Origin: Parvibaculum lavamentivorans DS-1
GTDB taxonomy: Bacteria; Pseudomonadota; Alphaproteobacteria; Parvibaculales; Parvibaculaceae
Direction of reading: 5' to 3'
Assembly (NCBI RefSeq): GCF_000017565.1
Contig: NC_009719.1
Location: 930,001 to 994,000 of the forward strand
Length of the DNA stretch: 64,000 nt
The translations under genes and the position numbers were made by a program. Below the pieces are notes generated by a model, which saw only the letters and a program-made list of their open reading frames with translations, was not told the origin of the DNA and searched no databases. This document shows positions 52,162 through 61,540 of this stretch, one piece after another (the first letter of the stretch is position 1; the number at the start of each line of letters is the position of its first letter).

Positions 52162-52352
52162 GCGAGGCGCGCTTTCCCTGGGAAGAGGCGATGACGCTGG
52201 GCCTCGGCACGTTGCGGCTTGCACCGGACATCTTCTGGCGGATGACGCTGCCGGAGCTGGCGGCGGCGGCGCGGGCTGCGAGGCCGGACCGGACGGACGG
52301 CACGATGAAGCGCGGCGAGCTTGGCGCATTGATGACGAGATTTCCCGATTGA
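52158..52352 (+). CDS. GTA small tail chaperone (g10.1, rcc01693-like)
   Basis: The 64-residue protein (FPWEEAMTLGLGTLRLAPDIFWRMTLPELAAA) matches the short second tail chaperone of GTA clusters. It starts with GTG overlapping g10. In classical phages the two chaperone parts are linked by frameshifting; here they are separate overlapping genes. Confidence 0.85.
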   Translation: MSEARFPWEEAMTLGLGTLRLAPDIFWRMTLPELAAAARAARPDRTDGTMKRGELGALMTRFPD

Positions 52353-52359
52353 GGATCCC

Positions 52360-52977
52360 ATGACCGAAGACAACGATCCCGAAGCCCTCACTCTCGCGAT
52401 GGAGGCGGCGGCGGAGGCGACGCGCGCTTTCGGACTGGAGACGCAGCGGACGATGAAAGCCGTGACCGAGGATTTCCGGCGCGCGGGCGCGGGCGGGCGC
52501 GACTTCGGCAGCGCGGTGGCCGGCGCCTTTGACGGCATTGCGCTGAAGGGGCGGTCGCTTTCGGATGTGTTGCGGAAGCTGGCGCTCGATCTGTCGCGCA
52601 TGGCGCTTGAAAGTGCGGGCAATGCGATGGGGAGCGCGATTTCCGGCGCGATGGGGAGCCTGTTCGCCAGCGCGAAGGGCAATGCTTTCTCCGACGGGCG
52701 CGTGATGCCCTTCGCCAAGGGTGGCGTGGTGTCGAGCCCGATGCTCTTTCCGCTGCGCGGCGGCACGGGGCTGGCGGGCGAAGCGGGCGCGGAAGCGATA
52801 TTGCCGTTGCGGCGCGGCGCGGACGGGCGGCTCGGCGTGGCGGCGGAAGGCGGCGGGGGACCGATGCAGATCACCTTCAATGTGACGGCGGCGGACGCCG
52901 AGAGCTTCCGCCGTTCGGAATCCCAGATTGCCGCGATGCTCGCGCGCGTGGCGGGACGTGGCGCAAGGAATCTTTAA
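52360..52977 (+). CDS. GTA short tape measure protein (g11)
   Basis: The 205-residue protein has an N-terminal helical region, a small-residue hydrophobic part (GNAMGSAISGAMGSLFASA) and the GTA-specific end FAKGGVVSSPMLFPLRGGTGLAGEAGAEAILPLRRGADGRLGV. The short length predicts a short tail, as in the R. capsulatus GTA. Confidence 0.88.
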   Translation: MTEDNDPEALTLAMEAAAEATRAFGLETQRTMKAVTEDFRRAGAGGRDFGSAVAGAFDGIALKGRSLSDVLRKLALDLSRMALESAGNAMGSAISGAMGSLFASAKGNAFSDGRVMPFAKGGVVSSPMLFPLRGGTGLAGEAGAEAILPLRRGADGRLGVAAEGGGGPMQITFNVTAADAESFRRSESQIAAMLARVAGRGARNL

Positions 52978-52978
52978 A

Positions 52979-53611
52979 ATGGCTTTTCATGAAATTCGGT
53001 TTCCGCTGGAAATCGCGCTGGGTGCGTCGGGCGGACCGGAGCGGCGGACGGAGATCGTCACGCTCGGCTCCGGGCATGAGGAACGCAACTCTCCCTGGGC
53101 GGCGTCAAGGCGGCGCTACAATGCGGGATACGGCATTCGCGCTCTGGACGACATTCATGCGCTGATCGCTTTTTTCGAGGCGCGGCACGGACGGCTGCAC
53201 GGCTTTCGCTGGCGCGACCGGGCAGACTGCAAAAGCGGTTCGCCGGGCGCGGGCGTGAGCGCGGCGGACCAGACGCTCGGCATGGGCGATGGCGAACGAA
53301 CGGCGTTTCAGCTTGTGAAGACCTATGCCTCGGGCGAGGCGAGCTATACGCGCGTTATCGCGAAGCCTGTTGCCGGAAGCCTGCGCATTGCCGCCGGCGG
53401 CGCGGCGATGGAAGAGGGTGTGGATTTCGGCGTCGATCTTTCGACGGGCATCGTGAGTTTCGCCGTTGCGCCGGGCGCGGGCGAGAGCGTGACGGCGGGC
53501 TTCGAGTTCGATGTGCCTGTGCGCTTCGACACGGATTTCCTCGACATCAATCTCGCCGCCTTCGAGGCGGGAAGCGTCCCCAATATTCCGGTCGTCGAGA
53601 TCAGGGTCTAG
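52979..53611 (+). CDS. GTA distal tail protein, DUF2460 (g12)
   Basis: The 210-residue protein matches DUF2460: FHEIRFPLEIALGASGGPERRTEIVTLGSGHEERN, LHGFRWRDRADCKS and FDTDFLDINLAAFEAGSVPNIPVVEIR. It forms the distal tail ring joining tube and hub. Confidence 0.92.
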   Translation: MAFHEIRFPLEIALGASGGPERRTEIVTLGSGHEERNSPWAASRRRYNAGYGIRALDDIHALIAFFEARHGRLHGFRWRDRADCKSGSPGAGVSAADQTLGMGDGERTAFQLVKTYASGEASYTRVIAKPVAGSLRIAAGGAAMEEGVDFGVDLSTGIVSFAVAPGAGESVTAGFEFDVPVRFDTDFLDINLAAFEAGSVPNIPVVEIRV

Positions 53612-53615
53612 GCAC

Positions 53616-54482
53616 ATGAAAACCATTTCTCCGGCCCTCGCGGAACACCTGGCGAGCGGCGCGACGACGCTTGCCTGGTGCTGGAAGCTGGCGCGCGGCG
53701 ACGGCACGGTGCTCGGCTTTACCGATCATGACCGCGATCTCGCCTTCGGCGGCGTCACCTATGAAGCGGCGGGCGGCTTCACGGCGACGGCGCTGGAAAG
53801 CTCGGGCGGGCTCAATGTCGACAATCTCGACGTGGCGGGCGCGCTGAGCTCCGCCAGGATCGACGAGGGCGACATCGCGGCCGGCGCCTATGACGATGCC
53901 GGGATCGAGATATGGCGCGTGAACTGGCAGGACACCGGCCAGCGCGTGCTGATGCGGAAGGGCAATCTCGGCGAGGTGACGCGGAGCGGCGCGGGATTCT
54001 CCGCCGAACTGCGCGGGCTTGCGCATCGGCTGAACCAGCCAACGGGGCGGCTTTTTCAATATGGCTGCGATGCGGATTTCGGCGATGCGCGCTGCGGCCT
54101 CGACATCGCCGCATGGGAGCGCGCGGGCATCGTGACAAGCGCGAGCGGCAGCCGGGAGATCGCGGCAAGCGGACTGGAAGATGCCGAGGACGGATTTTTC
54201 ACGCGCGGCCGTCTCTGCTTCACCAGCGGCGCGAATGAAGGCGCCTCGATGGAAGTGAAGGCGCATCGCGCGGGAGGCCGCATCGAACTCTGGCGGGCGA
54301 TGGCGCGCGGCATAGCGGATGGCGACACCTTCACCGTGACGGCGGGCTGCGACAAGCAGTTTGGCACATGCCACGCGAAATTCGCGAACAGCAAAAACTT
54401 TCGCGGCTTTCCGCATATGCCCGGCAACGACTTCGTGCTGGCGGGGGCGAGCGGCAGGACAGACGGCGGAAAGCGCGGCTGA
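53616..54482 (+). CDS. GTA tail hub protein, DUF2163 (g13)
   Basis: The 288-residue protein matches DUF2163, with cysteine-containing blocks FQYGCDADFGDARCGLD and GCDKQFGTCHAKFANSKNFRGFPHMPGNDF. The cysteines resemble the iron-sulfur or metal site of baseplate hub proteins. It sits at the tail tip with the peptidase and megatron proteins. Confidence 0.92.
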   Translation: MKTISPALAEHLASGATTLAWCWKLARGDGTVLGFTDHDRDLAFGGVTYEAAGGFTATALESSGGLNVDNLDVAGALSSARIDEGDIAAGAYDDAGIEIWRVNWQDTGQRVLMRKGNLGEVTRSGAGFSAELRGLAHRLNQPTGRLFQYGCDADFGDARCGLDIAAWERAGIVTSASGSREIAASGLEDAEDGFFTRGRLCFTSGANEGASMEVKAHRAGGRIELWRAMARGIADGDTFTVTAGCDKQFGTCHAKFANSKNFRGFPHMPGNDFVLAGASGRTDGGKRG

Positions 54483-54483
54483 G

Positions 54484-54927
54484 ATGACGACACGAGAAGA
54501 AATTGTCGCGGCGGCGCGCGGCTGGATCGGCACGCCCTACCGCCACCAGGCGAGCGTGAAAGGTGCGGGCACCGATTGTCTGGGGCTGGTACGCGGCGTC
54601 TGGCGGGAAATATTCGGCACGGAGCCGGAAGCGCCGCCGGCCTATACGCCGGACTGGGCCGAGACGCCCGGCGGCGCCGGAGGCGAGACGATGGCCGAGG
54701 CGGCGGGAAGGCACATGACTGCGATTGCATGCGGCGATGTGGAAGCGGGCGACATCATGCTGTTCCGCATGCGCGCGCACGGACCGGCGAAACATGTGGC
54801 GATCCTGAGCGGCGGCAACCGCATGATCCACGCATGGTCAGGACGCGCCGTCGTCGAAACCACGCTCGGCCGCTGGTGGCGCGCAAGGGCGGCTTATGCA
54901 TACCGTTTTCCCGGCCTGGAGGGCTGA
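54484..54927 (+). CDS. GTA cell-wall peptidase, NlpC/P60 family (g14)
   Basis: The 147-residue protein has the NlpC/P60 catalytic Cys32 in GTDCLGLVRGVW and His in AKHVAILSGGNRMIHAW. It would open peptidoglycan of the recipient cell during DNA delivery. It sits between hub and megatron genes in the standard order. Confidence 0.92.
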   Translation: MTTREEIVAAARGWIGTPYRHQASVKGAGTDCLGLVRGVWREIFGTEPEAPPAYTPDWAETPGGAGGETMAEAAGRHMTAIACGDVEAGDIMLFRMRAHGPAKHVAILSGGNRMIHAWSGRAVVETTLGRWWRARAAYAYRFPGLEG

Positions 54928-54930
54928 CGC

Positions 54931-57900
54931 ATGGCGACGATCGTTCTATCGAGCGCGGGCTCCGCGCTTGGCAGCGCGTTGCTGCCCTCGGGCCTCAACT
55001 TTTTCGGCGCGACGATTTCAGGCGCGGCGATCGGCAGCGCCATCGGCACGATGGCCGGCTCCTATGCGGACGCACAGCTTTTCGGCAGCAGCACCTCGGC
55101 GGAAGGCCCGCGCCTCAACGATCTCCACGTCATGGCATCGACCGAGGGAGCACCAATTCCGCGCGCCTATGGCCGCGCCAGGCTGGCAGGGCAGGTGATC
55201 TGGGCGACCAATTACCGCGAGCGGACGCGCAGGCGCTCTGCCGGCGGCGGCAAGGGCGGCGGCTCATCGGCAAGCGTCACCGAATACAGCTACAGCGTCT
55301 CCTTTGCCGTCGCGCTTTGCGAGGGCGAGGTGACGCGCATCGGCCGCGTCTGGGCGGATGGCAAGCCCTTGTCGCTCGCGAATGTCGCCTGGCGGCTCCA
55401 TGCGGGCGGCGAGACGCAGGAATGCGACCCGCTGATCGAGGCGGTGGAAGGCGCGGCGCCCGCCTATCGCGGCACCGCCTATATCGTGTTCGAGGAGATG
55501 GATGTCACGCCGTTCGGCAACCGCATTCCGCAGCTGAGCTTCGAGGTGTTCCGCACGCTCGACCATGTGGAGGGGCTGGTGCGCGCGGTGACTGTGATCC
55601 CCGGCGCGGGCGAGTTCGTCTACGACACGGCGGCGCCGCGCGAAATATTCAGCGAGACGTCGAGCCGCGCGATCAACATCCATACGTCGGACGGCCGGGC
55701 AGACTTTTCCGTGGCGATGGACCAGATGGAAGCGGCGCTGCCGAACGCGAAGAGCGTTTCGCTCGTCGTCTCATGGTTCGGCGACGATTTGCGCTGCGGT
55801 GAATGCAGCGTGCGGCCGAAGGTCGAGACGGCCCACAAGATAACGGCGCCGGGAAGCTGGAGCGTCGCCGGCCTCTCGCGCGCCGCGGCGGGCGTCGTGA
55901 GCATGATGGACGGAAGCCCGGCCTATGGCGGCACGCCATCCGACGCATCCGTCACGCGCGCCCTACAAAACCTGCGGGCGCGGGGGCTCGATGTCGTCTT
56001 CTATCCCTTCATCATGATGGACGTGGCGCCGGACAACACGCTCACCGATCCATGGACCGGAGCGGCGGGGCAGCCCGCCTATCCATGGCGCGGGCGCATC
56101 ACCTGCGCCCGCGACCTCGACGGGACGGACGCGGCAGCGGCGCAGGTGGCAGCCTTCTTCGACGGCGGCGCATGGTCCTACCGCCGCATGGTGTTGCATT
56201 ATGCGGCGCTCTGCGCGGCAGCGGGCGGCGTCGAAGCATTTCTCATCGGTTCGGAGTTGCGCGGGCTGACGCAGATACGCGATGCGGCGGGCGACTATCC
56301 AGCCGTTGCGGCACTGAAGACGCTGGCGGCGGATGTGCGCGAGATCGTCGGGCCGGATACGAAGATCTCCTATGCCGCCGACTGGTCCGAATATCGCGGG
56401 CACGATGCGGGCGGCGGCGAGTTCATCTTCCATCTCGACCCGCTCTGGGCCGATCCCGAGATCGACTTCATCGGCATCGACAATTACGCGCCGCTGACCG
56501 ACTGGCGCGACGGCCACATGCATCGCGATGCCGAGGACGGCTGGACCTCGATCTACGACCTCGGCTATCTCCGCAGCCGCATCGCGGGCGGCGAGGCGTT
56601 CGACTGGTATTATGCGAGCGAGGCGGACCGGGCGGCACAGATACGCACGCCGATCACCGACGGCGCCTATGGGAAGCCATGGGTGTGGCGCGCGAAGGAC
56701 ATCAAGTCGTGGTGGACGAATGCGCATTACGACCGGCCGGGCGGCGTGGAAGAGACGACGCCGACGGCATGGGTGCCGCAATCGAAGCCGATATGGCTGA
56801 CGGAGACGGGATGCCCGGCGGTCGACAAGGGCACGAACGAGCCGAATGTCTTTACCGACCCGAAATCGTCGGAGAGCGGGCTGCCGCATTTCTCGCACGG
56901 CACACGCGACGATTTCATCCAACGCCGCTTCATCGAGGCGCAAATGTCTTATTGGGATCCGGCGCATGACGATCACAGCGCCGGCACGAACCCGGTTTCC
57001 GGGATTTATGGTGGGCCGATGGTCGATCCCTCGCGCGTCTTTTTCTGGACCTGGGATGCGCGTCCTTTTCCGGCCTTTCCCGAGCGGTACGATCTGTGGG
57101 CGGACGCCGAGAACTGGCAGCTCGGCCATTGGCTGAACGGACGAATGGGCGCGGCGCCACTGGCGGCGCTTGCCAGTGCGATCATGCATGATGCGGGCTT
57201 CGATGCCTTCGACGCCGGCGCGCTGACGGGCGTGGTGGACGGTTTTGTCATCGACAGGATCATGTCGCCCCGCGCGGCGCTCGAACCGCTGATGCTGGCC
57301 TGCTTTTTCGACGCCGCGGAAAGCGAGGGCACCATCCGCCTGCGTCATTTTGGGGAAGCACCGGCGACCGTGCTGACACCGGCGATGCTTGCAGTGACTG
57401 AGGAGGCGGCGACGCCCGGCTACCGGCTGACACGCGGGCAGGAGACGGAGCTGCCGGTCTCCGCGAAGCTTCTCTATATCGAAGGCAATGGGGAATACCG
57501 GCAGGCGGCGGTGGAAGCACGCCGGCTGTCGGCGCGGAGCGAGCGCGTGTCGACGGCGGCGCTGCCGATGGTGCTGGGACAGGCAAGCGCGCAGGGCATC
57601 GCCGATGTCTGGCTGCAGAAAGCATGGAGCGAGCGCGAGCGCGCGACGCTTTCGCTGCCGCCGAGCCTGATCGCTCTCGATCCGGGCGACATGGTGGCGC
57701 TGGAGCTGCCGGAACGCACGGCGCATTACCGGCTGACCGCGGTGACGGATGCGGGCGCGCGGGAGGTGTCCGCCGTCGCGCATGAGGCGAGCCTGTTTGG
57801 CCGCGCGGCAGCACCCGCGCGCAGAGCGGCACCGAACGACATGCCGGTATGGGGAACGCCGCTCGCGGTCCTTATGGACCTGCCTCTGCTGGCGGAGACG

Positions 57901-58791
57901 GATACGCCGCACACGCCGCGCATTGCCGTGGCGGCCGATCCCTGGCCGGGCGGGATTGCCATTTACAAAAGCGCCGGAGCGGGCTTTGCCCTTGATCGTA
58001 TCGTGCGGCATGCCGCCACAATCGGCCGGACGCAGACGGCGCTGATGCCGGGCCCCGCGGGACGCTGGGACATGGCGAACAGCCTTGTCGTCCGGCTGGT
58101 GAGCGGCGAGCTGGCAAGCGCGGAGGCGGCCGCCGTGCTGGCGGGGGCGAACCTCGCCGCGCTCGAAACGCCGGAGGGCGAATGGGAAGTCTTCCAGTTT
58201 TGCGAGGCGGAGCTTGTGGCCGAAGACACATATCGCCTCGCAGGCCTTCTGCGAGGTCAGGCGGGGACGGAGGGAGCAATGCGGTCGCCGCTCGAAGCGG
58301 GCGCGCGCTTCGTCGTTATGGATGGTGCGGTGAGCGAGCTGGGAATGGCGGATGCCGAACGCGGGCTGGCGCGCGAATGGGCATACGGCCCCGCGCCGCT
58401 CGCCTTCGACGATCCCTCCTATGAGAGCACCACGCGCGCGTTCGACGGCATTGGCCTGCGCCCGCTGAGCCCTGTTCACATCCGGGCGCATCGCGGCGCG
58501 GAGGGAGCGATCGACATTCGCTGGACCCGCCGAACGCGGAGCGGTGGCGACAGCTGGGCCGGGCTCGACGTGCCGCTGGCCGAAGAGGTCGAGGCCTATG
58601 AGGTGGAAATCCGCGACGGCGAAACCGTGAAGCGTGTGATTGCCGCATCGGCGCCTCAGGCGAGCTACAGCGCCACGGCACAGACGGCAGATTTCGGCAG
58701 CGCGGATTTTCCCAGTCTCGAAATCACCATCCATCAGTTGAGCCGCGCTTTTGGACGCGGCGCGGGAAGGAGCGTTCGCCTCGATGTCTGA
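54931..58791 (+). CDS. GTA baseplate/host-specificity multidomain protein (g15, megatron)
   Basis: The 1286-residue protein has an N-terminal hydrophobic, glycine-rich segment. A TIM-barrel-like glycosidase domain spans about residues 350-650 (FYPFIMMDVAPDN, IDFIGIDNYAPLTDW, ETGCPAVDKGTNEPNVFTDP). A tail-hub domain and a beta-rich C-terminus (WEVFQFCEAELVAEDTYRLAGLLRGQAGTE) follow. It forms the receptor-binding tip. It overlaps the DUF2793 gene by eight bases. Confidence 0.93.
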   Translation: MATIVLSSAGSALGSALLPSGLNFFGATISGAAIGSAIGTMAGSYADAQLFGSSTSAEGPRLNDLHVMASTEGAPIPRAYGRARLAGQVIWATNYRERTRRRSAGGGKGGGSSASVTEYSYSVSFAVALCEGEVTRIGRVWADGKPLSLANVAWRLHAGGETQECDPLIEAVEGAAPAYRGTAYIVFEEMDVTPFGNRIPQLSFEVFRTLDHVEGLVRAVTVIPGAGEFVYDTAAPREIFSETSSRAINIHTSDGRADFSVAMDQMEAALPNAKSVSLVVSWFGDDLRCGECSVRPKVETAHKITAPGSWSVAGLSRAAAGVVSMMDGSPAYGGTPSDASVTRALQNLRARGLDVVFYPFIMMDVAPDNTLTDPWTGAAGQPAYPWRGRITCARDLDGTDAAAAQVAAFFDGGAWSYRRMVLHYAALCAAAGGVEAFLIGSELRGLTQIRDAAGDYPAVAALKTLAADVREIVGPDTKISYAADWSEYRGHDAGGGEFIFHLDPLWADPEIDFIGIDNYAPLTDWRDGHMHRDAEDGWTSIYDLGYLRSRIAGGEAFDWYYASEADRAAQIRTPITDGAYGKPWVWRAKDIKSWWTNAHYDRPGGVEETTPTAWVPQSKPIWLTETGCPAVDKGTNEPNVFTDPKSSESGLPHFSHGTRDDFIQRRFIEAQMSYWDPAHDDHSAGTNPVSGIYGGPMVDPSRVFFWTWDARPFPAFPERYDLWADAENWQLGHWLNGRMGAAPLAALASAIMHDAGFDAFDAGALTGVVDGFVIDRIMSPRAALEPLMLACFFDAAESEGTIRLRHFGEAPATVLTPAMLAVTEEAATPGYRLTRGQETELPVSAKLLYIEGNGEYRQAAVEARRLSARSERVSTAALPMVLGQASAQGIADVWLQKAWSERERATLSLPPSLIALDPGDMVALELPERTAHYRLTAVTDAGAREVSAVAHEASLFGRAAAPARRAAPNDMPVWGTPLAVLMDLPLLAETDTPHTPRIAVAADPWPGGIAIYKSAGAGFALDRIVRHAATIGRTQTALMPGPAGRWDMANSLVVRLVSGELASAEAAAVLAGANLAALETPEGEWEVFQFCEAELVAEDTYRLAGLLRGQAGTEGAMRSPLEAGARFVVMDGAVSELGMADAERGLAREWAYGPAPLAFDDPSYESTTRAFDGIGLRPLSPVHIRAHRGAEGAIDIRWTRRTRSGGDSWAGLDVPLAEEVEAYEVEIRDGETVKRVIAASAPQASYSATAQTADFGSADFPSLEITIHQLSRAFGRGAGRSVRLDV

Positions 58792-59500
58792 CAGTACTCA
58801 TCTCGGCCTGCCATATCTGGAAGCGGCGCAGGCGCAAAAGCATGTGACCGTGAACGAGGCGCTGCGGCGGCTCGACGCGCTGGTGCAGCTCTCCATTGTT
58901 TCGCGCAGCCTTGCCACACCGCCGGACGCGCCCGAAGAGGGCGCACGCTATATCGTGGCGCCTTCACCGACCGATATGTGGGAGGGACGCGCGGGCAAGG
59001 TTGCGGCCTTCATCGACGGGGCATGGGTCTTTTTCATGCCGGGCGATGGCTGGCGCGCCTGGGACGAGGAGGCCGGAGAACTTCTCGTCCGGTCCGGCGG
59101 TACGTGGAATACGGTCGGCGGCGCGGGTGGACCCACCAGTGCCCACGGCGCGACAACGCGCATGAGCATTGTCGAGGGCGACCATGTGCTGGCGGCGGGC
59201 ACAGCCTCGACGCCCGATTTCATGATCCCGGACCGAGGCATCGTGCTCGGCGTTACGGGCCACGTCATCGAGGCTGTGACCGGCGCCAGCGCATGGCATC
59301 TCGGCGTCGCGGACGACCCCGAGCGATATGGCAATTACATAGGTGTCGCACCCGGCAGCACGGTGATCGGCGTGAGCGGTATGCCCTGCGCCTATTACGG
59401 CGCGACGCCGCTTCTGGTGACGGCACAGGGTGCTGCCTTCACGGGCGGAAAGCTCCGTCTTGCCATCCATTGCCTCGAACTGACCGGGCCGGCCGCCTGA
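58784..59500 (+). CDS. DUF2793 tail-associated protein
   Basis: The 238-residue protein matches DUF2793: THLGLPYLEAAQAQKHVTVNEALRRLDALVQLSI, WEGRAGKVAAFIDGAWVFFMPGDGWRAWDEE. The second half resembles a receptor-binding or fibre beta structure. It is common at the end of alphaproteobacterial GTA and phage tail clusters. ATG 58784 overlaps the megatron stop. Confidence 0.9.
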   Translation: MSDSTHLGLPYLEAAQAQKHVTVNEALRRLDALVQLSIVSRSLATPPDAPEEGARYIVAPSPTDMWEGRAGKVAAFIDGAWVFFMPGDGWRAWDEEAGELLVRSGGTWNTVGGAGGPTSAHGATTRMSIVEGDHVLAAGTASTPDFMIPDRGIVLGVTGHVIEAVTGASAWHLGVADDPERYGNYIGVAPGSTVIGVSGMPCAYYGATPLLVTAQGAAFTGGKLRLAIHCLELTGPAA

Positions 59501-59607
59501 GGGGAACATTCCAGCATGGATGCTTCCCTTATTGACATTGTTCCTATTTTGTTCTCTGATAATAGGATTAAAAACCTACAACTCGACGCACGTGGAGACA
59601 ATAAGGG

Positions 59608-59970
59608 ATGGGCCGGGCAAGCGATCTCTTCGACGGCACCCCGACTCTTGCCGAAATGGCGGAAATCGCCAACGAGGTCAGCCAACTGGTGGGGGACGAC
59701 GAAAGCGAGGAGAGCCGTGTCGCTTTTGCCTGGATGCTGCTCAACCGGCGGGCCGCCAGAGAACAATTCGATGGCGGCAAAAGGCCGGCGAACTTCGCGG
59801 ATGCCGACTTCCTGCTCTCACTGGCGGCGCTGTGCCGTGCCTGGGCCGGCGCGGTGCCGGATCCAACGCGAGGCGCAACGCAATTCCATCCGCATACGGA
59901 ACTACCCGGCTGGGCGCGGCAGTCCTCGCCGCGCGCGCTGATCGGCGGAAATTTCTTTTACGCGCCCTGA
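59608..59970 (+). CDS. SleB-like cell-wall hydrolase, probable GTA lysin
   Basis: The 120-residue protein has the pattern of the SleB/Hydrolase_2 family: RVAFAWMLLNRRAA, FADADFLLSLAALCRAWAGAVPDPTRGATQFHPHTELPGWA and an end FFYAP. The D-P-T-x-G-A-x-x-F-H and P-x-W blocks are diagnostic. It has no signal peptide, so it needs a holin for export. It probably releases GTA particles from the producing cell. Confidence 0.75.
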   Translation: MGRASDLFDGTPTLAEMAEIANEVSQLVGDDESEESRVAFAWMLLNRRAAREQFDGGKRPANFADADFLLSLAALCRAWAGAVPDPTRGATQFHPHTELPGWARQSSPRALIGGNFFYAP

Positions 59971-60009
59971 TCCTGAAAGGAGAGGGCATCACACCTGAAA
60001 GGAACAGAT

Positions 60010-60201
60010 ATGGACTTTCTCTTTTCCGGCTTCTTTTCGGCTGTTCTCGGCGAATGGCTCGAAGCGATACTCGCCATTGTCGGTGCGGCCTCAGCCGTGG
60101 CGGCGGTGACCCCGACGCAGAAGGACGACAATATTGTCGCGACAATCTCTCGAGTGGTCGATGTGCTTGCGCTGAATATTGGCCATGCCCGCCGACGTTG
60201 A
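60010..60201 (+). CDS. holin-like small membrane protein
   Basis: The 63-residue protein has one or two membrane helices (FFSAVLGEWLEAILAIVGAASAVAAV). The tail TPTQKDDNIVATISRVVDVLALNIGHARRR is typical of small holin-like proteins in alphaproteobacterial phages (T-P-T-x-x-D-D and A-L-N). It starts 40 bases after the hydrolase. A pore for the lysin is inferred. Confidence 0.65.
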   Translation: MDFLFSGFFSAVLGEWLEAILAIVGAASAVAAVTPTQKDDNIVATISRVVDVLALNIGHARRR

Positions 60202-60406
60202 TCGAAGTATCGCCTGAAAGGCCGGCCGCCTTTACCGGCAGCCGGCCGCGATACGCACAGTATTGAATAAATAGATAAAAACACCGCAATTTCGTTAGAT
60301 TTCTATTAGCAAGTAGCTGTCTAAAATCTCCATTGTTGCGTACCCCAGCCCGGAAAATGATGTCATTGCGGCATCGTGACCGTCTGAAATGAAGCAGGGG
60401 ATACCG
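60202..60406. promoter_or_regulatory. AT-rich interval after the GTA lysis pair
   Basis: About 205 bases without a gene and unusually AT-rich around 60265-60335 (GAATAAATAGATAAAAACAC and neighbours). It separates the GTA block from the small membrane peptide gene and probably holds that gene's promoter. Confidence 0.4.
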
Positions 60407-60598
60407 ATGGCGAGGAAGATTTTTTATAACCGCCGCTCCCGTCGCCGACTGGTGGCCGCGACCGGCCTCATTGTCTCCGCCGCGATGCTCTTTTCCGTGG
60501 GTGTCTACGCCGGCAAGACCTTTCCATATGTGTTCAGCGCTTCTACCTATCTGAACATGGAGGCAGCTCCCGTCACGCTTGCCGCAACGGAATTCTGA
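60407..60598 (+). CDS. small single-pass membrane peptide
   Basis: The 63-residue peptide (MARKIFYNRRSRRR...) has a strongly basic N-terminus, one membrane helix (LVAATGLIVSAAMLFSVGVYAG) and a short C-terminal tail. No family is recognised. AGGGGA lies upstream of ATG 60407; an in-frame ATG 18 bases earlier lacks one. Confidence 0.55.
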   Translation: MARKIFYNRRSRRRLVAATGLIVSAAMLFSVGVYAGKTFPYVFSASTYLNMEAAPVTLAATEF

Positions 60599-60721
60599 TC
60601 TTCCCCGCTTCTCCCCTCCCATTCTTCTTTCCCTTCTTCATTTGCCATCCGTTCTCTGCCGGACAGCAGAGCCATATGCTGCTAGAAAATCGCCACGGAA
60701 ATCCTGTGGCGGAGTGGCGGA

Positions 60722-61513
60722 ATGGATTTGAAGCTCACCGGAAAACGGGCGCTGGTCTCGGGCTCTCACCGGGGCACCGGGCGGGCGATTGCGCATGCAT
60801 TGGCGCGCGAAGGCGCCGAAACGCTTGTCCATGGTTTTGATCTTGCCGCGGCTGAAATCGTTGCCGCCGAAATCCGCGATCTGGGTTTTGCCGCTCATGC
60901 TGTCGCGGGCGACATCATGACGGACACCGGCGCGGCGGACGTCATCGGCGCGGCCGGCGAGATCGACATCCTCATCAACAATTACGGGACGGCGGAAGCC
61001 GGTTCGTGGACCAAGTCGGAAACGGCCGACTGGATCGACGCCTATGAGAAGAATGTGCTGTCGGCCGTGCGGCTGACACGCGGGCTGATGGGCGGGATGA
61101 AAAAGCGCGGCTGGGGCCGCATCATCATGCTGGGCACGATCGGCTCCACGGAGCCCGCCGCGCGCATGCCGCATTATTATGCGTCCAAGGGGGCGCTTGC
61201 GACGATGACCATTTCACTCGCGAAGGAGCTGGCGGGAACGGGGATCACGGTCAATCTGGTTTCGCCCGGCTTGATCCGCACAAAGGAAGTAGAGGAACGC
61301 TTTCTTTCGCAAGGGCGCGAGCGCGGCTGGGGCACGACCTGGGAAGAGGTCGAGCCGCATTTTCTGAAGAACTTCATGGGCAATCTGACCGGACATATTC
61401 CGCTGCCAGACGAAATCGCCGACATCGTGGCCTTTGTGGCGAGCCCGCTTGCGGGGGCCATCCATGCGCTCAACATGCGGATCGACGGCGGCTCAACGGC
61501 GCTGGTCACATAA
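60722..61513 (+). CDS. SDR family oxidoreductase
   Basis: The 263-residue enzyme has the classical SDR cofactor motif GSHRGTGRAIA, INNYGT and the catalytic Y-x-x-x-K in PHYYASKGAL (Tyr about residue 152). The end INLVSPGLIRTK-like region and MRIDGGSTALVT fit. It uses NAD(P)(H) on a keto/hydroxy substrate. It heads a run with two acyl-CoA dehydrogenases, which suggests acyl or alicyclic degradation. Confidence 0.93.
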   Translation: MDLKLTGKRALVSGSHRGTGRAIAHALAREGAETLVHGFDLAAAEIVAAEIRDLGFAAHAVAGDIMTDTGAADVIGAAGEIDILINNYGTAEAGSWTKSETADWIDAYEKNVLSAVRLTRGLMGGMKKRGWGRIIMLGTIGSTEPAARMPHYYASKGALATMTISLAKELAGTGITVNLVSPGLIRTKEVEERFLSQGRERGWGTTWEEVEPHFLKNFMGNLTGHIPLPDEIADIVAFVASPLAGAIHALNMRIDGGSTALVT

Positions 61514-61540
61514 ACAAGAATAGTGAGTTGGGAGACAAGA

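Noticed and set aside
55963-58734. 923-codon open frame on the reverse strand
   Set aside because: It is antisense to the megatron gene and composed of arginine-, histidine- and alanine-rich low-information sequence, as expected from GC-rich codon bias. No family motif.
41720-60201. Ordinary temperate prophage
   Set aside because: No integrase, attachment sites, repressor, replication or excision genes. The gene order and the short tape measure match a gene transfer agent.
60707-60730. tRNA-Leu-like sequence (GGCGGAGTGGCGGAATGG)
   Set aside because: Resembles the start of a leucine tRNA, but no matching acceptor stem, anticodon arm or T-loop follows; the bases form the ribosome site and start of the SDR gene.
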